Assembly: GCA_023475345.1 (NCBI GenBank)
Contig: JAMCWD010000067.1
Location: 62,001 to 126,000, forward strand
Length of the DNA: 64,000 nt
Origin: Chloroflexota bacterium
GTDB taxonomy: Bacteria > Vulcanimicrobiota > JAMCWD01
Direction: 5' to 3'
Shown here: one piece after another, positions 17,822 through 27,102 of the stretch
Numbering within the stretch: the first letter of the stretch is position 1
Layout of the letters: every line of letters starts with the position of its first letter
Made by a program: the position numbers and the translations under genes
The notes under the pieces: model-generated
What the model saw: the letters and a program-made list of their open reading frames with translations, nothing else
Databases searched by the model: none
What the model was told of the DNA's origin: nothing

Positions 17822-17905
17822 ATCGCGGGCGGGAAAACCCCGCCCCTACGAAAAAATCTCAGATCTTGTGCAGACCTATAACGGGCGCGGAAACCACGCC
17901 CCTGC
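17822..17905. repeat. pair of REP-like GC-rich hairpins
   Basis: Two short inverted repeats occur in the 230-base space before scpB: GGGCGGG-AAAA-CCCCGCCC at about 17828-17846 and GGGCGCGGAAACCACGCCC at about 17882-17900. A near copy of the second, in inverted orientation, lies at about 55871-55893. This is consistent with a dispersed REP-type intergenic element. Confidence 0.55.
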
Positions 17906-17951
17906 GTGAGATTCTATTCGAACGGCTTAAGAACTCCGACAATGCGGCGCC

Positions 17952-18545
17952 TTATAGCACAGGCTCTTCGACCGGCGGTAAAGTTACGGATTCTCCGGGC
18001 AGTGGGAAAAGCATGACCTGGCGGACGGAATCCTGTTCGGCTTCGGGGAGAGGCGGCAGTTCGCTCAAATTGTTCAGGCCGAAGTGAACGAGGAAATCCC
18101 TCGTGGTGGCATATAACGGTGGCCTGCCCGGGAGATGGGCCCTGCCGGCCATCTGGATAAGTCTTTTTCTCCTGAGACCTGTCAGTATGCCGCCCACCTG
18201 GACGCCTCTTATATGCTCTATTTCCGCCCTGGTTATGGGCTGGCGGTAAGCGACTATGGCAAGCACTTCCAGAGAAGCCCTGGTCAAAGATTGTGAAAGC
18301 TGCTGGTGATGAAGTTTTTCTATAAAGGCGGCGGCGGAAGGAAATGTTACCATCTGGTAACCTTCATCGACCCTGCGGACCCTTATCCCTCTCTCCCTGT
18401 AGCTGCTAACAAGCTCATCCAGGAACATCACGACTTCATCAACGGGCCATGAGGTAATTTCAGCTATTTCGGCGGGGCCGAGCGGCTTTGCCGATGTAAA
18501 GAGAAGACATTCTATAATATTCAGTTTTTCATTATCCGTTATCAT
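17952..18545 (-). CDS. scpB: SMC-associated condensin subunit ScpB
   Basis: ScpB is a winged-helix dimer that binds ScpA in the SMC complex and supports chromosome segregation. The 197-residue sequence contains the typical NIIECLLFTSAKPLGPAEIA, LEVLAIVAYRQPITRAEIEHIRGV, LIQMAGRAHLPGRPPLYATT and DFLVHFGLNNLSELPPL. It begins inside the 3' end of scpA (14-base overlap), with GAGGAAGG as ribosome site. Confidence 0.96.
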   Translation of the reverse strand: MITDNEKLNIIECLLFTSAKPLGPAEIAEITSWPVDEVVMFLDELVSSYRERGIRVRRVDEGYQMVTFPSAAAFIEKLHHQQLSQSLTRASLEVLAIVAYRQPITRAEIEHIRGVQVGGILTGLRRKRLIQMAGRAHLPGRPPLYATTRDFLVHFGLNNLSELPPLPEAEQDSVRQVMLFPLPGESVTLPPVEEPVL

Positions 18546-19284
18546 TACTGCCTTCCTCTTTATCCTTCTTTGCGGGTTTGCCGGAGAGGCACTCTATTTC
18601 AAGCTCCTCTTTCCAGGTTTGCTGGAGCAGGCGGAGTTTCCTTCTCCTTGCAAGCTCAAGCAGCGCTACGAACGCTGCGACAAGCTCGGCCTTTGTGGAG
18701 CAGGTCGCCGCAAGCACGGCAAATTTCAGAAGCCTTTCCTTCACGACCAACTGCCAGACCCCTTCAATCATGTCGGCGATAAGGATGGCCGGGCGGCGGA
18801 CCGTAACTATCCTGTTGCTTTCCACGCGCCTTTCGATGACTTCTTCAAATGCGTTCAAAAGGTCGGAAGGGGTTACCGAAAGCAAAATCTTTTCGCTGTG
18901 CCTGGTTACGAATTTTGCGCGCGGGAAACATATCGAAGAGTAACGGTGCAGGACTTCGAGCTGTTCGGCGGCATCCTTGATCCTCTTGTATTCGCAGAGC
19001 CTTTCGATGAGATCGGATTCGGGAACATCCTCTTCATCCGGTCCGATCTGGGGCGGAGCGGGCAGGAGGGCGCGCGATTTTATTTCCAGCAGTTCGGCAA
19101 GTACCACGATGTACGATGTCTCCACCTCCAGGTTCAATTCGCCCGCCTGGTGGATATATTCCATGTACTGGTCAACTATCAGTGCAAGAGAAAGCTCGGT
19201 AATATCAAGCTCCTCCTCCTGGATGAGGTGTAGGAGGAGATCAAGCGGCCCTTCGAAATCGGTAATTTTAACCCGGTAACTCAC
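18532..19284 (-). CDS. scpA: SMC-associated kleisin subunit ScpA
   Basis: ScpA is the kleisin that closes the SMC ring. The 250-residue protein starts YRVKITDFEGPLDLLLHLIQEEELDI, followed by VDQYMEYIHQA and YIVVLAELLEIKSRALLP, all standard for the family. The C-terminal winged helix follows (VAAFVALLELARRRKLRLLQ). The start overlaps the trpS stop as ATGA, and scpB overlaps its end, so trpS-scpA-scpB forms one transcript. Confidence 0.96.
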   Translation of the reverse strand: MSYRVKITDFEGPLDLLLHLIQEEELDITELSLALIVDQYMEYIHQAGELNLEVETSYIVVLAELLEIKSRALLPAPPQIGPDEEDVPESDLIERLCEYKRIKDAAEQLEVLHRYSSICFPRAKFVTRHSEKILLSVTPSDLLNAFEEVIERRVESNRIVTVRRPAILIADMIEGVWQLVVKERLLKFAVLAATCSTKAELVAAFVALLELARRRKLRLLQQTWKEELEIECLSGKPAKKDKEEGSNDNG

Positions 19285-20270
19285 AGCAGGTGAACAGCCT
19301 CCCTGGCAAGGACAAGAGTCTCTTCGGCGACGCCCCTTGCGACTTCTGCGCCGGACATGAGAATTTCCTTTATATATTCGGGACGGGATGCAAGCTCCCG
19401 TCTCTTTTCCTGAATAGGCGCCAGATCTTTAATAATGCTTTCCGAAAGCTTCTTCTTACAGGCGACACAACCCAGCTTCCCGGCCTTACAATCTTTTTCA
19501 ATTTCGGGAGCAATATCGACATTATAAATCTTCTGGAAAAAGAAAACAGGACATCCTTCCGGGTGGCCCGGGTCTCCCATGTGAATTTTTTCCGGGTCGG
19601 TGAAAAAAGTCTTGATTTTCTTCTGGATGACATCCGGCTCGTCCGAGATGTAAATCGCGTTATCGTAGCTCTTGCTCATCTTGCGGGCGTCAAGGCCGGG
19701 CACGAGCGGGGTTTCGGTGAGCAGGGCTTCCGGCTCGGGGAAAATCTCCTTACCGAAAATAAAATGGAACCTCCTCACCATTTCCCTGGTAAGCTCCAGA
19801 TGGGGCACTTGGTCTTTTCCTACGGGGACCCTCTCTGCGCGGAACGCCACGATATCGCATGCCATGAGAACAGGATAACCCAGGAAGCCGTAAGTATCTA
19901 TATCCTCACCCAGCTCCTGGATCTGGCCCTTATATGACGGGACACGCGTAACCCAGGCGGTCGGCGTGATCATCGCATAGAGTATGAAAAGCTCGGCGAT
20001 CTGGGGCACGTGGCTGTGGACATAGAAAGTACACTTTTCGGGATCAAGCCCTGAAGCCATGTAATCGAGGGCTACTTCGATGGTATTTTGGGCTATGTGC
20101 TCGCTGTGCCTGTAGGCGGTGGAAAGCGCGTGCCAGTCGGCCATGAAGAAAAAACATTCATATTTATCCTGGGACTGGAGCGATTTCCAGTTTTTAATCG
20201 CCCCGAGCAGGTGGCCCAGGTGTAGTTTTCCCGTAGGTCTCATTCCCGATAAAACGCGGATTTTTTTCAT
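19281..20270 (-). CDS. trpS: tryptophanyl-tRNA synthetase
   Basis: The class I synthetase charges tRNA(Trp). The 329-residue protein has the HIGH-type motif PTGKLHLGHLLGAI, the KMSKS motif in DARKMSKSYDNAI, and the Trp-binding region of the family (DKYECFFFMADWHALS). A pair of CxxC-like residues (CVACKKKL) near residue 285 is typical of the longer bacterial form. AAGGAGACACAGC precedes the ATG. It lies 25 bases after the M50 protease gene. Confidence 0.96.
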   Translation of the reverse strand: MKKIRVLSGMRPTGKLHLGHLLGAIKNWKSLQSQDKYECFFFMADWHALSTAYRHSEHIAQNTIEVALDYMASGLDPEKCTFYVHSHVPQIAELFILYAMITPTAWVTRVPSYKGQIQELGEDIDTYGFLGYPVLMACDIVAFRAERVPVGKDQVPHLELTREMVRRFHFIFGKEIFPEPEALLTETPLVPGLDARKMSKSYDNAIYISDEPDVIQKKIKTFFTDPEKIHMGDPGHPEGCPVFFFQKIYNVDIAPEIEKDCKAGKLGCVACKKKLSESIIKDLAPIQEKRRELASRPEYIKEILMSGAEVARGVAEETLVLAREAVHLL

Positions 20271-20295
20271 GCTGTGTCTCCTTCTTCAATCGTTA

Positions 20296-20961
20296 TCAAA
20301 AAGGGCTGGTAAAAAGCCGAAATAAAAAATTGAACGGGGGACCGATGATAAACCACAGTATCCCGGAAAAAATCAAAATCCCCAGGATAACCCAGGACAA
20401 CATGGGATTTGAATATTCCAGCCTGGTCATTTTATATGCAATATCATCAGGCATGAATCCCTGGAGAACTTTCCAGCCGTCAAGCGGGAAAACCGGGACA
20501 AGGTTGAAAACCCCGAGAGCTATGTTGATTATGACGAGATATTTGCAAAAATAGGATATTATATTCATGTCCTGAAGGCTCAATATCCCGAACCGGAACA
20601 ATAACCCTATAACGGCTGCAAGGGTGAAATTGGCAATAGCGCCGGCCGCCGCAATGATGGCGCTGTCTCTTTTAGGGTGGCGCAGTCTCCCCGGGTTGAT
20701 GGGAACTGATTTGGCCCACCCGAAAATAAAGCCTCCGCCGTACATTGTGCCGATCAAAAGTGAAAACAGGAGTACCGCCGCCCCCATATAATCCAGGTGT
20801 TTTACAGGGTTGAGGGTCAGCCTGCCCTGGTATTTCGCCGTCGGATCGCCCAGTATCCAGGCAACATAGCCATGAGCAAATTCATGCACGGTAAATGCTA
20901 TTAAAATGCCGGGAACAGATACCAGGAGCATTAATATTAATTTAGATATATCAAAACCCAT
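20296..20961 (-). CDS. M50 (site-2 type) membrane metalloprotease
   Basis: The 221-residue protein has about six membrane segments, the zinc motif HEFAH (residues 26-30, in IAFTVHEFAHGYVAW) and the second motif FPLDGWKVL, which supplies the third ligand Asp. This is the small rhomboid-like S2P form without PDZ or CBS domains. The substrate is unknown. It begins 14 bases after the CCA enzyme stop with a GGGAGG ribosome site. Confidence 0.9.
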   Translation of the reverse strand: MGFDISKLILMLLVSVPGILIAFTVHEFAHGYVAWILGDPTAKYQGRLTLNPVKHLDYMGAAVLLFSLLIGTMYGGGFIFGWAKSVPINPGRLRHPKRDSAIIAAAGAIANFTLAAVIGLLFRFGILSLQDMNIISYFCKYLVIINIALGVFNLVPVFPLDGWKVLQGFMPDDIAYKMTRLEYSNPMLSWVILGILIFSGILWFIIGPPFNFLFRLFTSPF

Positions 20962-20975
20962 TTCGTCCTCCCAGG

Positions 20976-23672
20976 CTAACTTGCTTCATTTTCCGGTTTT
21001 AACCCGGTTTCTTCCTTACCGGGGGTTTTCTTTAAATACGACTTCCCGTACAACTTTTCCTTGCTGCCGGAAAGAACTATATCCTTAGCGTCTTCAACCG
21101 TCTGGATCCCGCCGTCAAGCTGGAGGTCGAACAATTTGTCGAGGATGCTCCTGTATTCAGGGCCGGGCGGGACTCCCCATTCCTTGAGCTGCTTGCCCAT
21201 CACCATCGGCTTTTCCTTATGGAGCCTGGACAGGTACATCGCTATCCTCTGCCTAATGACCCTGCTCTTCGTCCTTGCCAAGAAATAAAGCAGCATCTCG
21301 GTCGAGAATTTATGCAACGTCCTGTATAAGAGGCTGTTTTTCAATTTCTGCACGGACAGCGTCCGGATCAAATTTTTGGCTTCCTCGGGCCTGAAAATAA
21401 GCTTCTTTATCTGGTCGGCCGTAACCCTGAACTTCCGCCCGATTTCCTCTATCTCCTCAGGGGAAAGCTCGGAGACGAGCGCAGTGAAATATATGATCCA
21501 CCTCTCGATGTTTTCCTGCTCGCAGAGCCTGTGATATTGCACGAGGGTCGCCGTTATCTCTTCGATGATCTCGACAACCTTCGGGGTAAGCACCAGCCTG
21601 GGATGGATAAGCCTTAGTATTTTAAGCTGCTGCATCCTGAGCAATGCGGGAAGCGGCCTCGGCTCGGAAAGGATCGCTATGAGTTCGTCCCGGATCCTCT
21701 CGTCGGGCATGACCCTGAAAATGTTGAGGGCAAGAGCCGATTTGAGCAGGTTCTCGGTATTCTGATCCATCTTGAACTGGAACCTCTGCTCGAACCTTAT
21801 CGCCCTGTAGATCCTGGTGGGGTCTTCGATAAAGCTCAGGTTGTGGAGGACTCTGATCGTCCCGTTTTTCAGATCATGCCTCGCACCGAAAAAGTCGATG
21901 AGCTGACCGTAATCTTTCCTGTTGAGCTTGATGGCCATTGCGTTTATGGAAAAATCCCGCCTGTAAAGATCGTTTTTGAGTGAACTTTCCGTAATTTCAG
22001 GCAGTGCCGCCGGACGCGCGTAATATTCCGACCTGGATGTGGCGATATCGATCTTGTAGCCGTCGGGAAGGATGATGATAGCTGTCCCGAATTTTTCATG
22101 TACCCTGGTCCTGCCGCCCAGCCGTTCCGCAAGGGCATGGGCAAATATGATGCCGTCTCCTTCGACTACGAGGTCAACATCGAAATTATCCACACCCATA
22201 TAAAGATCCCGGACAAACCCGCCGACGACATATACCGGGAAGTCCAGCCTGTCGCCCTCTTCGCCTGCCTGCTCGAGTATCCCCTGTATGGAAAGGGGCA
22301 GGTTTTTAAGATAATCCGATGTCCTGCGGTGCCTGCTCGAAGGCGTTATGGGAAGCTCGGCGCCGTGAAGCGTGCGGAGGATATCGGTCCTTGTTACGAT
22401 GCCGACGACTTTGCCTTCTTCGACTATGGGGATGCGCCCCACATCGTGCTCTATCATCAGGCGCATGAGCTGTTTCAGCGATGCGCCGGGATACGACCAG
22501 ATAAGGTCCCTGCTCATGTATGCCGATACGGGGGCGGTGGACAGGTTGTGCCTGGCCGCTTTATCGACGTCTCTCCTTGTAATGATGCCTATGGGCTGGT
22601 TCCCCTCGGTTATCAGGAGGGAACTGTGTCCCCACTTCTGCATCAGTTTCTGAGCGTCCTTAATCGACGGGTTTTTCATCAGGGAAAGACACCTGACAGG
22701 GCTTGACATCACATCTTTTGCCGTCAGAAGGGGCTTTATGCTTTTCCTGATCTCATCAAGGAGTTGAGTTTTCAAGCCTTCCAGATCCACCCCCCTGATA
22801 GAACCTGCCGCAGCGGTATGATGGCCGCCTCCTCCCATCGGTTCCAGGATCCTGTCAACGGGGATATCCTCCGTCGATGAGCGGGCTACAATATAAATCC
22901 GGTTCTTCATGCTTACCAGCACAAATATCGCATCGGTCTTTTCCAACTCTCTCAGCCTGTGGGTGATCAAAGCAAGCTCATCGGTGTATTCGGCGGTCGT
23001 TCCCATCGCTATCGTTATCCTGTACCCGTGTATTGTAGTGTTTTCGGCATTTAAAATAAGCTCGTTTAAAAGCCGTCTCTGGGGCTCCCGGAGGCTCTGC
23101 TGTAAGTAAGCAAGGACAAGGCTCAGGCTGCCTCCACGCTTCAACAGCCATGCCGCGGCCTCGACATCATCGGGCGTGGTGGTGGAGTAAGTGAGGTTGC
23201 CCGTCTCCTCGTATATGGCAAGCAGGAAAAGGGTTGCCTCCTGGGGTGAGATGTTCAGGTGATTCCTCCTGATCTTCTTGACGAACATCGTGATAACGGC
23301 CCCGTATAACTCGACCTCGTTGACATCGCCCAGCACCGATTCCTCGGTCGGAGGGTGATGATCATACACGTGCACTTCCACCTGGGGGTTGTTGACAAGG
23401 TTCCTGAACTCGCCGAGCCTGCTGGGAAGGGACGTATCGACAATGATCAATTTTTTAACCGGGACGCCGAAAATATCGCTTGCCGACCTGACATCGAACA
23501 GGTCCTTATGGAGCCGGAGGAATTCTCTTACGTTGCTTTCCGCCGAGCCTGAAAACGCCATTACGGCATGCGGATAGAACCTGGAAGCGGCGACCATCGA
23601 TGCAAGCGAATCGAAATCCGCATTGACATGGGATACTATGAGATCGACAGGGGTATCCTGTTGTAATTTAAT
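20976..23672 (-). CDS. DHH-CBS-CCA tRNA nucleotidyltransferase/poly(A) polymerase family protein, probable AUU start
   Basis: The protein holds, in order, a DHH phosphoesterase-like domain (HVNADFDSLAS at about 15-25 and DHH at about 104-106), two CBS domains (about 320-450; IGIITRRDVDKA, VGIVTRTDILRT), and a class II nucleotidyltransferase head (VVGGFVRDLYMGVDNFDVDLVV) with its tRNA-binding tail. This architecture is known for CCA-adding enzymes in several bacteria. The first ATG (23597) would cut off the first metal-binding motif. The frame remains open 25 codons upstream with no ATG, GTG or TTG. An ATT at 23672-23670 stands six bases after AAAGGGGTGA, a near-perfect ribosome site. I therefore start there (898 residues). 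It overlaps the S9 peptidase stop. Confidence 0.9.
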   Translation of the reverse strand: MKLQQDTPVDLIVSHVNADFDSLASMVAASRFYPHAVMAFSGSAESNVREFLRLHKDLFDVRSASDIFGVPVKKLIIVDTSLPSRLGEFRNLVNNPQVEVHVYDHHPPTEESVLGDVNEVELYGAVITMFVKKIRRNHLNISPQEATLFLLAIYEETGNLTYSTTTPDDVEAAAWLLKRGGSLSLVLAYLQQSLREPQRRLLNELILNAENTTIHGYRITIAMGTTAEYTDELALITHRLRELEKTDAIFVLVSMKNRIYIVARSSTEDIPVDRILEPMGGGGHHTAAAGSIRGVDLEGLKTQLLDEIRKSIKPLLTAKDVMSSPVRCLSLMKNPSIKDAQKLMQKWGHSSLLITEGNQPIGIITRRDVDKAARHNLSTAPVSAYMSRDLIWSYPGASLKQLMRLMIEHDVGRIPIVEEGKVVGIVTRTDILRTLHGAELPITPSSRHRRTSDYLKNLPLSIQGILEQAGEEGDRLDFPVYVVGGFVRDLYMGVDNFDVDLVVEGDGIIFAHALAERLGGRTRVHEKFGTAIIILPDGYKIDIATSRSEYYARPAALPEITESSLKNDLYRRDFSINAMAIKLNRKDYGQLIDFFGARHDLKNGTIRVLHNLSFIEDPTRIYRAIRFEQRFQFKMDQNTENLLKSALALNIFRVMPDERIRDELIAILSEPRPLPALLRMQQLKILRLIHPRLVLTPKVVEIIEEITATLVQYHRLCEQENIERWIIYFTALVSELSPEEIEEIGRKFRVTADQIKKLIFRPEEAKNLIRTLSVQKLKNSLLYRTLHKFSTEMLLYFLARTKSRVIRQRIAMYLSRLHKEKPMVMGKQLKEWGVPPGPEYRSILDKLFDLQLDGGIQTVEDAKDIVLSGSKEKLYGKSYLKKTPGKEETGLKPENEAS

Positions 23673-25554
23673 CTTTGGTCACCCCTTTAAGATATTTTTC
23701 CAGAAATTCGTATATCCGCTCGTAACTGTCTTCGATATTTTCCGTGCCGTAAAAGCCGTGAGGCTCGCCTTCATAGAAATGATATTCGAAAAACTTGTAT
23801 TCGATCTTGAGAGCTTCTATCATCTTCTCCGACATATACGGGACTACGCGGGGATCTTCTTCGCCGTGGAGGATAAGGAGCGGGGCGTCTATATTCTCGG
23901 CGGCATATACCGGGGAACCGTTCCTGTAAGTTTCCTTATTCTCATCGGGCTTCCCCATCTGGCGCAGGAGGTCGAGCCTCCCCCAGCGGTCGCCCATGTT
24001 GTACGATTCTGCTATTTCGCTGTCGCCGTAAAGGTCAACGCCGCAAGCAAAAACACCGGGATGAAACGCCAGGGCGCAAAGGGTCATGTACCCGCCATAG
24101 CTCCCCCCGTAAACCGCGATTTTGTCGGGATCGACATAAGACTGTTTTTTGAGCCAGTCCGCGCCGTCAACGAGATCCATCGTATCCTTTACTCCCCACA
24201 CTCCGAAATTGGCGCGGCGGAACTTGTTGCCGTAACCGAGGCTTCCCCGGATGTCCGGGCCGAGTACCACGTAACCCTGCTGGGCCAGAAATTGTAAAAA
24301 AGGCTCCCATGTATATGTGAACTGCCAGGTCGGGCCGCCGTGGGGATTTATTACCGCCGGGTAACGCCTGCCGGGCTTCATATCGAAAGGCTTGTACAAA
24401 TAGCCGTAAACCGTAAGGCCGTCCCGCGTTTTGTAGCTTACGCGCTCCGGAGCCTGGAAAACTTCGGTCGTAAGGCCGGCGGCCAGAGAATCGGTCAGTT
24501 GGATCTCATCGCCGGTAACAAGGTTGACCTTCCACAAATCATACGGCCGTTTGGGAGAATCGAAACCGAACACTATCCACTTCGAATCGGGAAGCCATCC
24601 CGTGATCCAGTGCATACCGTCCCTCTTGCTAACGGGGGTAATTTCCCCGCCTTCGACGGGAACGGTACAGATATCCCACTTCCCTTCCACGTTCCTTATA
24701 AAAGCCACCAGTTTGCCGTCGGGAGAAACTTCCGGGAAATAATCCTCGAATTCGCCCGAAGTCAACTGCTTAACGTTCCCGCCGTCGATGTCCATGATGT
24801 AAATGTGATACCAGCCGTCCCTGTCGGAAATGAAGACTATCCTTTTGCCGTCGGGCGTGAACCTGGGGTTTTCATCGAACTGTTTCGGAACATTGGTAAT
24901 GCGGACTTCTTTCCCCCCGGACGAAGGAATGAGGTAGATGTCCGAATTCGTCAAATCTTCACCACGCCAGGATGTGTACACGAAATACTTGCTGTCGGGG
25001 CTCCATTCTATGGTCCTTGTGAAATCTTCGGAATTATAGTTGTCGTACGGGCCTTCGGTTATCCTTTTCGGCTCCCCGCCTTCCGGCGAGACCGTCCATA
25101 TCTGGTCCCAGCCCCTCTGGCGCGAATAATAAGCTATTCTCCCGCCGTCAGGCGACCATGTCGGGCAGCTTTTATCGGCCCCGTGGAAAGTAAGCTGGAG
25201 GGGGTTGCCCCCGTCGATATTCATGACCCAGAGCTGGTTGTCTATGATTGTAACCAGCCTTTTGCCGTCAGGCGATATGTTCGGAACGTCGTGATCTTCC
25301 AGGGATGCGGTAACCTGGAGGGGATAGCCGCCTTTTACCGGCATCCGGAATATCTGGTCGCAGCCGTCCTTTTTCATCAGGAAAAATACCGTGTGCCCGT
25401 CCGGACTTAAAGTAAATCCCTGGGGACCTGATACGCATGCTATATTTTCCGGGTTTATCGGCCCTGAATATCTCCCGTTCTCAACCTCGGCAAGCGCCGG
25501 ACAGAGCGTGAGTAAAATCATTGCCGAAAAAATAATTAAAAGCCTGTTTCTCAT
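23668..25554 (-). CDS. secreted S9 family (prolyl oligopeptidase) peptidase
   Basis: A signal peptide (LLIIFSAMILLTLCPALA) is followed by a WD40-like/TolB beta-propeller with repeats of the type SPDGKRLV, WSPDGGRIAYYS and TPDGKRIVFISD. A C-terminal alpha/beta hydrolase domain follows. The catalytic Ser is in GGSYGGYMT, Asp in LHGEEDPRVVP and His in EGEPHGF. S9 peptidases act on short peptides; export suggests periplasmic or surface peptide use. I prefer the second ATG (25554, MRNRLL) because GGTAGGAG is then six bases away. The CCA-type gene overlaps its stop. Confidence 0.93.
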   Translation of the reverse strand: MRNRLLIIFSAMILLTLCPALAEVENGRYSGPINPENIACVSGPQGFTLSPDGHTVFFLMKKDGCDQIFRMPVKGGYPLQVTASLEDHDVPNISPDGKRLVTIIDNQLWVMNIDGGNPLQLTFHGADKSCPTWSPDGGRIAYYSRQRGWDQIWTVSPEGGEPKRITEGPYDNYNSEDFTRTIEWSPDSKYFVYTSWRGEDLTNSDIYLIPSSGGKEVRITNVPKQFDENPRFTPDGKRIVFISDRDGWYHIYIMDIDGGNVKQLTSGEFEDYFPEVSPDGKLVAFIRNVEGKWDICTVPVEGGEITPVSKRDGMHWITGWLPDSKWIVFGFDSPKRPYDLWKVNLVTGDEIQLTDSLAAGLTTEVFQAPERVSYKTRDGLTVYGYLYKPFDMKPGRRYPAVINPHGGPTWQFTYTWEPFLQFLAQQGYVVLGPDIRGSLGYGNKFRRANFGVWGVKDTMDLVDGADWLKKQSYVDPDKIAVYGGSYGGYMTLCALAFHPGVFACGVDLYGDSEIAESYNMGDRWGRLDLLRQMGKPDENKETYRNGSPVYAAENIDAPLLILHGEEDPRVVPYMSEKMIEALKIEYKFFEYHFYEGEPHGFYGTENIEDSYERIYEFLEKYLKGVTKD

Positions 25555-25563
25555 AAGCATCTC

Positions 25564-26499
25564 CTACCTGATATAAAAATCTTTTTTCAGCATATTGACC
25601 GGCCCCCTGAAAACGGCGGTGCTGAGCCATGCATTACCATTGCCGAACAGGTTGCTTATATCCATGTCTATATCGTTCAACTGCTCTTTTTTAACCTGGA
25701 ACTTAATCGGCACGGGCTGCGCCCTGTGTACCGCCACGGGCCCTGCCGGTAAAACATAATGGCCGCAATCAAACCCGGTAAGCGTGCCGTGAATGTCGGC
25801 AGGCTTCGGGGTCAGCAAAAACAACCCGATGGATACACGGCCCTCGTCCAGTGACGAAACCCTGAGCGGGAAATACAGGGACTTCGTCGGGAAACGGTAC
25901 TTGATAGGCTCGATTGTCTTGACTTCAGGCGTCAACTCGATTATATCGAAAACGAAGTAATGGATGCCTTCATTCATAAGATCCGAAATCAGAGGGATGG
26001 CTTTCCCTCCCCAGCGGGGGTTATACTCCACGGCTTCTTTCTGAAGAAATTTGTATATCCAGTTCATGAATTCAGAATAGTCATTTGCCCTGACGATGGT
26101 GATATCATGTGCGCCGATTTTCTCATGGAACACGACTTCAACTGCATTGATATCGGTCGATGCGCCCGACTTTGCCTCCGAACGCCCGATATCATAGGGC
26201 ATATTCCCGTAAATTAATCTGTTAACAGCTTCAAACGACGCAGCATCGGCTTTCTCCACCTTTGTCGGCTTTGAAGGCAACGGTACGAATTCCAGCACTT
26301 TTGTTTTTCCGCCTGCTTTCAGATCTTTTGAAAGGATCATGATCTCTTCTCTGCCGTTCCATGCGCAAATTGCTTTCTGGCCTTCCTGGTAAATGCTGAT
26401 ATTGGGATTGAAGGAGTAATGGCCGCCGTCGGCGTAAGCGGACACCCCAAAGCCCATAATTATAACCAGCGTAAAAAATATAACAAGAAAACGTTTCAC
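25564..26499 (-). CDS. secreted DUF2330-like protein
   Basis: I start at the GTG at 26499, with AGAGGTGA five bases upstream; this gives a clean signal peptide (KRFLVIFFTLVIIMGFGVSAYA). The mature part opens DGGHYSFNPNISIYQEGQKAICAWNGREEIMIL. This resembles the opening of DUF2330 proteins (an Asp-Gly start, then an EGQKA-I motif followed by LEFVPLPSKP). Function is unknown. It lies between the TPR lipoprotein and the S9 peptidase and is probably co-transcribed with both. The protein has 311 residues with this start. Confidence 0.7.
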   Translation of the reverse strand: MKRFLVIFFTLVIIMGFGVSAYADGGHYSFNPNISIYQEGQKAICAWNGREEIMILSKDLKAGGKTKVLEFVPLPSKPTKVEKADAASFEAVNRLIYGNMPYDIGRSEAKSGASTDINAVEVVFHEKIGAHDITIVRANDYSEFMNWIYKFLQKEAVEYNPRWGGKAIPLISDLMNEGIHYFVFDIIELTPEVKTIEPIKYRFPTKSLYFPLRVSSLDEGRVSIGLFLLTPKPADIHGTLTGFDCGHYVLPAGPVAVHRAQPVPIKFQVKKEQLNDIDMDISNLFGNGNAWLSTAVFRGPVNMLKKDFYIR

Positions 26500-26599
26500 A
26501 GGAATCACCTCTCGATAATTAACTTCTGCCTGCCCGTGTTCAAACCCTTTATAAAACAGGCCCGAAACAACAACTTGAAAAGCATATAAACCGGTCAGG

Positions 26600-27046
26600 C
26601 TATTGAAGGGAAAGTCTTCTGATCTTATCTTCAATCAGCATCCTGGCCGCTTCATTCATACCCGGCGATTTATCAAGGTAGATCTGATATGCTTCGGCGG
26701 CCAATGAATTTTGTTTGTCTTTCTCATAAACCTTTGCCAGGAACATGTATCCCTTAACCCACGAAGGGTCAAGCTGGATAGCGCGCTTTGTATGACGTAT
26801 GGCATCGTCGTATTTCTGGGTCTCGAAATATACAGAGGCCATGCCCCGATGGGCCGAAGCATTTTTCGGGTTCAGCTTTATAGCTTCGTTATATTGCTTG
26901 GCTGAAGCATCCCACAACCATATTTTTTCAAATGCAGTGCCCCCGAACGTATGCATGGACGAATACAAATCTTTATTTGCCTGATTCTTACCACAACTGC
27001 ATAAAACAAACGCCGCCAGGAAAATAAATATTACGATTTTTCTCAC
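26600..27046 (-). CDS. TPR-repeat lipoprotein
   Basis: With the GTG at 27046, six bases after GAGGTG, the N-terminus is RKIVIFIFLAAFVLCSCGK, a signal with a lipobox-like end (Cys after LCS). The mature 120 or so residues carry two to three TPR units (AKQYNEAIKLNPKNASAHRG, YDDAIRHTKRAIQLDPSWVK). It likely sits on a membrane as an assembly or scaffold factor. Partners are unknown. A 100-base space separates it from the DUF2330-like gene. Confidence 0.75.
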   Translation of the reverse strand: MRKIVIFIFLAAFVLCSCGKNQANKDLYSSMHTFGGTAFEKIWLWDASAKQYNEAIKLNPKNASAHRGMASVYFETQKYDDAIRHTKRAIQLDPSWVKGYMFLAKVYEKDKQNSLAAEAYQIYLDKSPGMNEAARMLIEDKIRRLSLQ

Positions 27047-27102
27047 AACAAACACCTCGCTATGCCGGGTAATAATTCTATTTAAGAACCGGTGTTTCCT
27101 TT

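Noticed and set aside
24340..25410. 356-codon plus-strand frame
   Set aside because: It is antisense to the S9 peptidase, whose propeller and catalytic motifs are clear.
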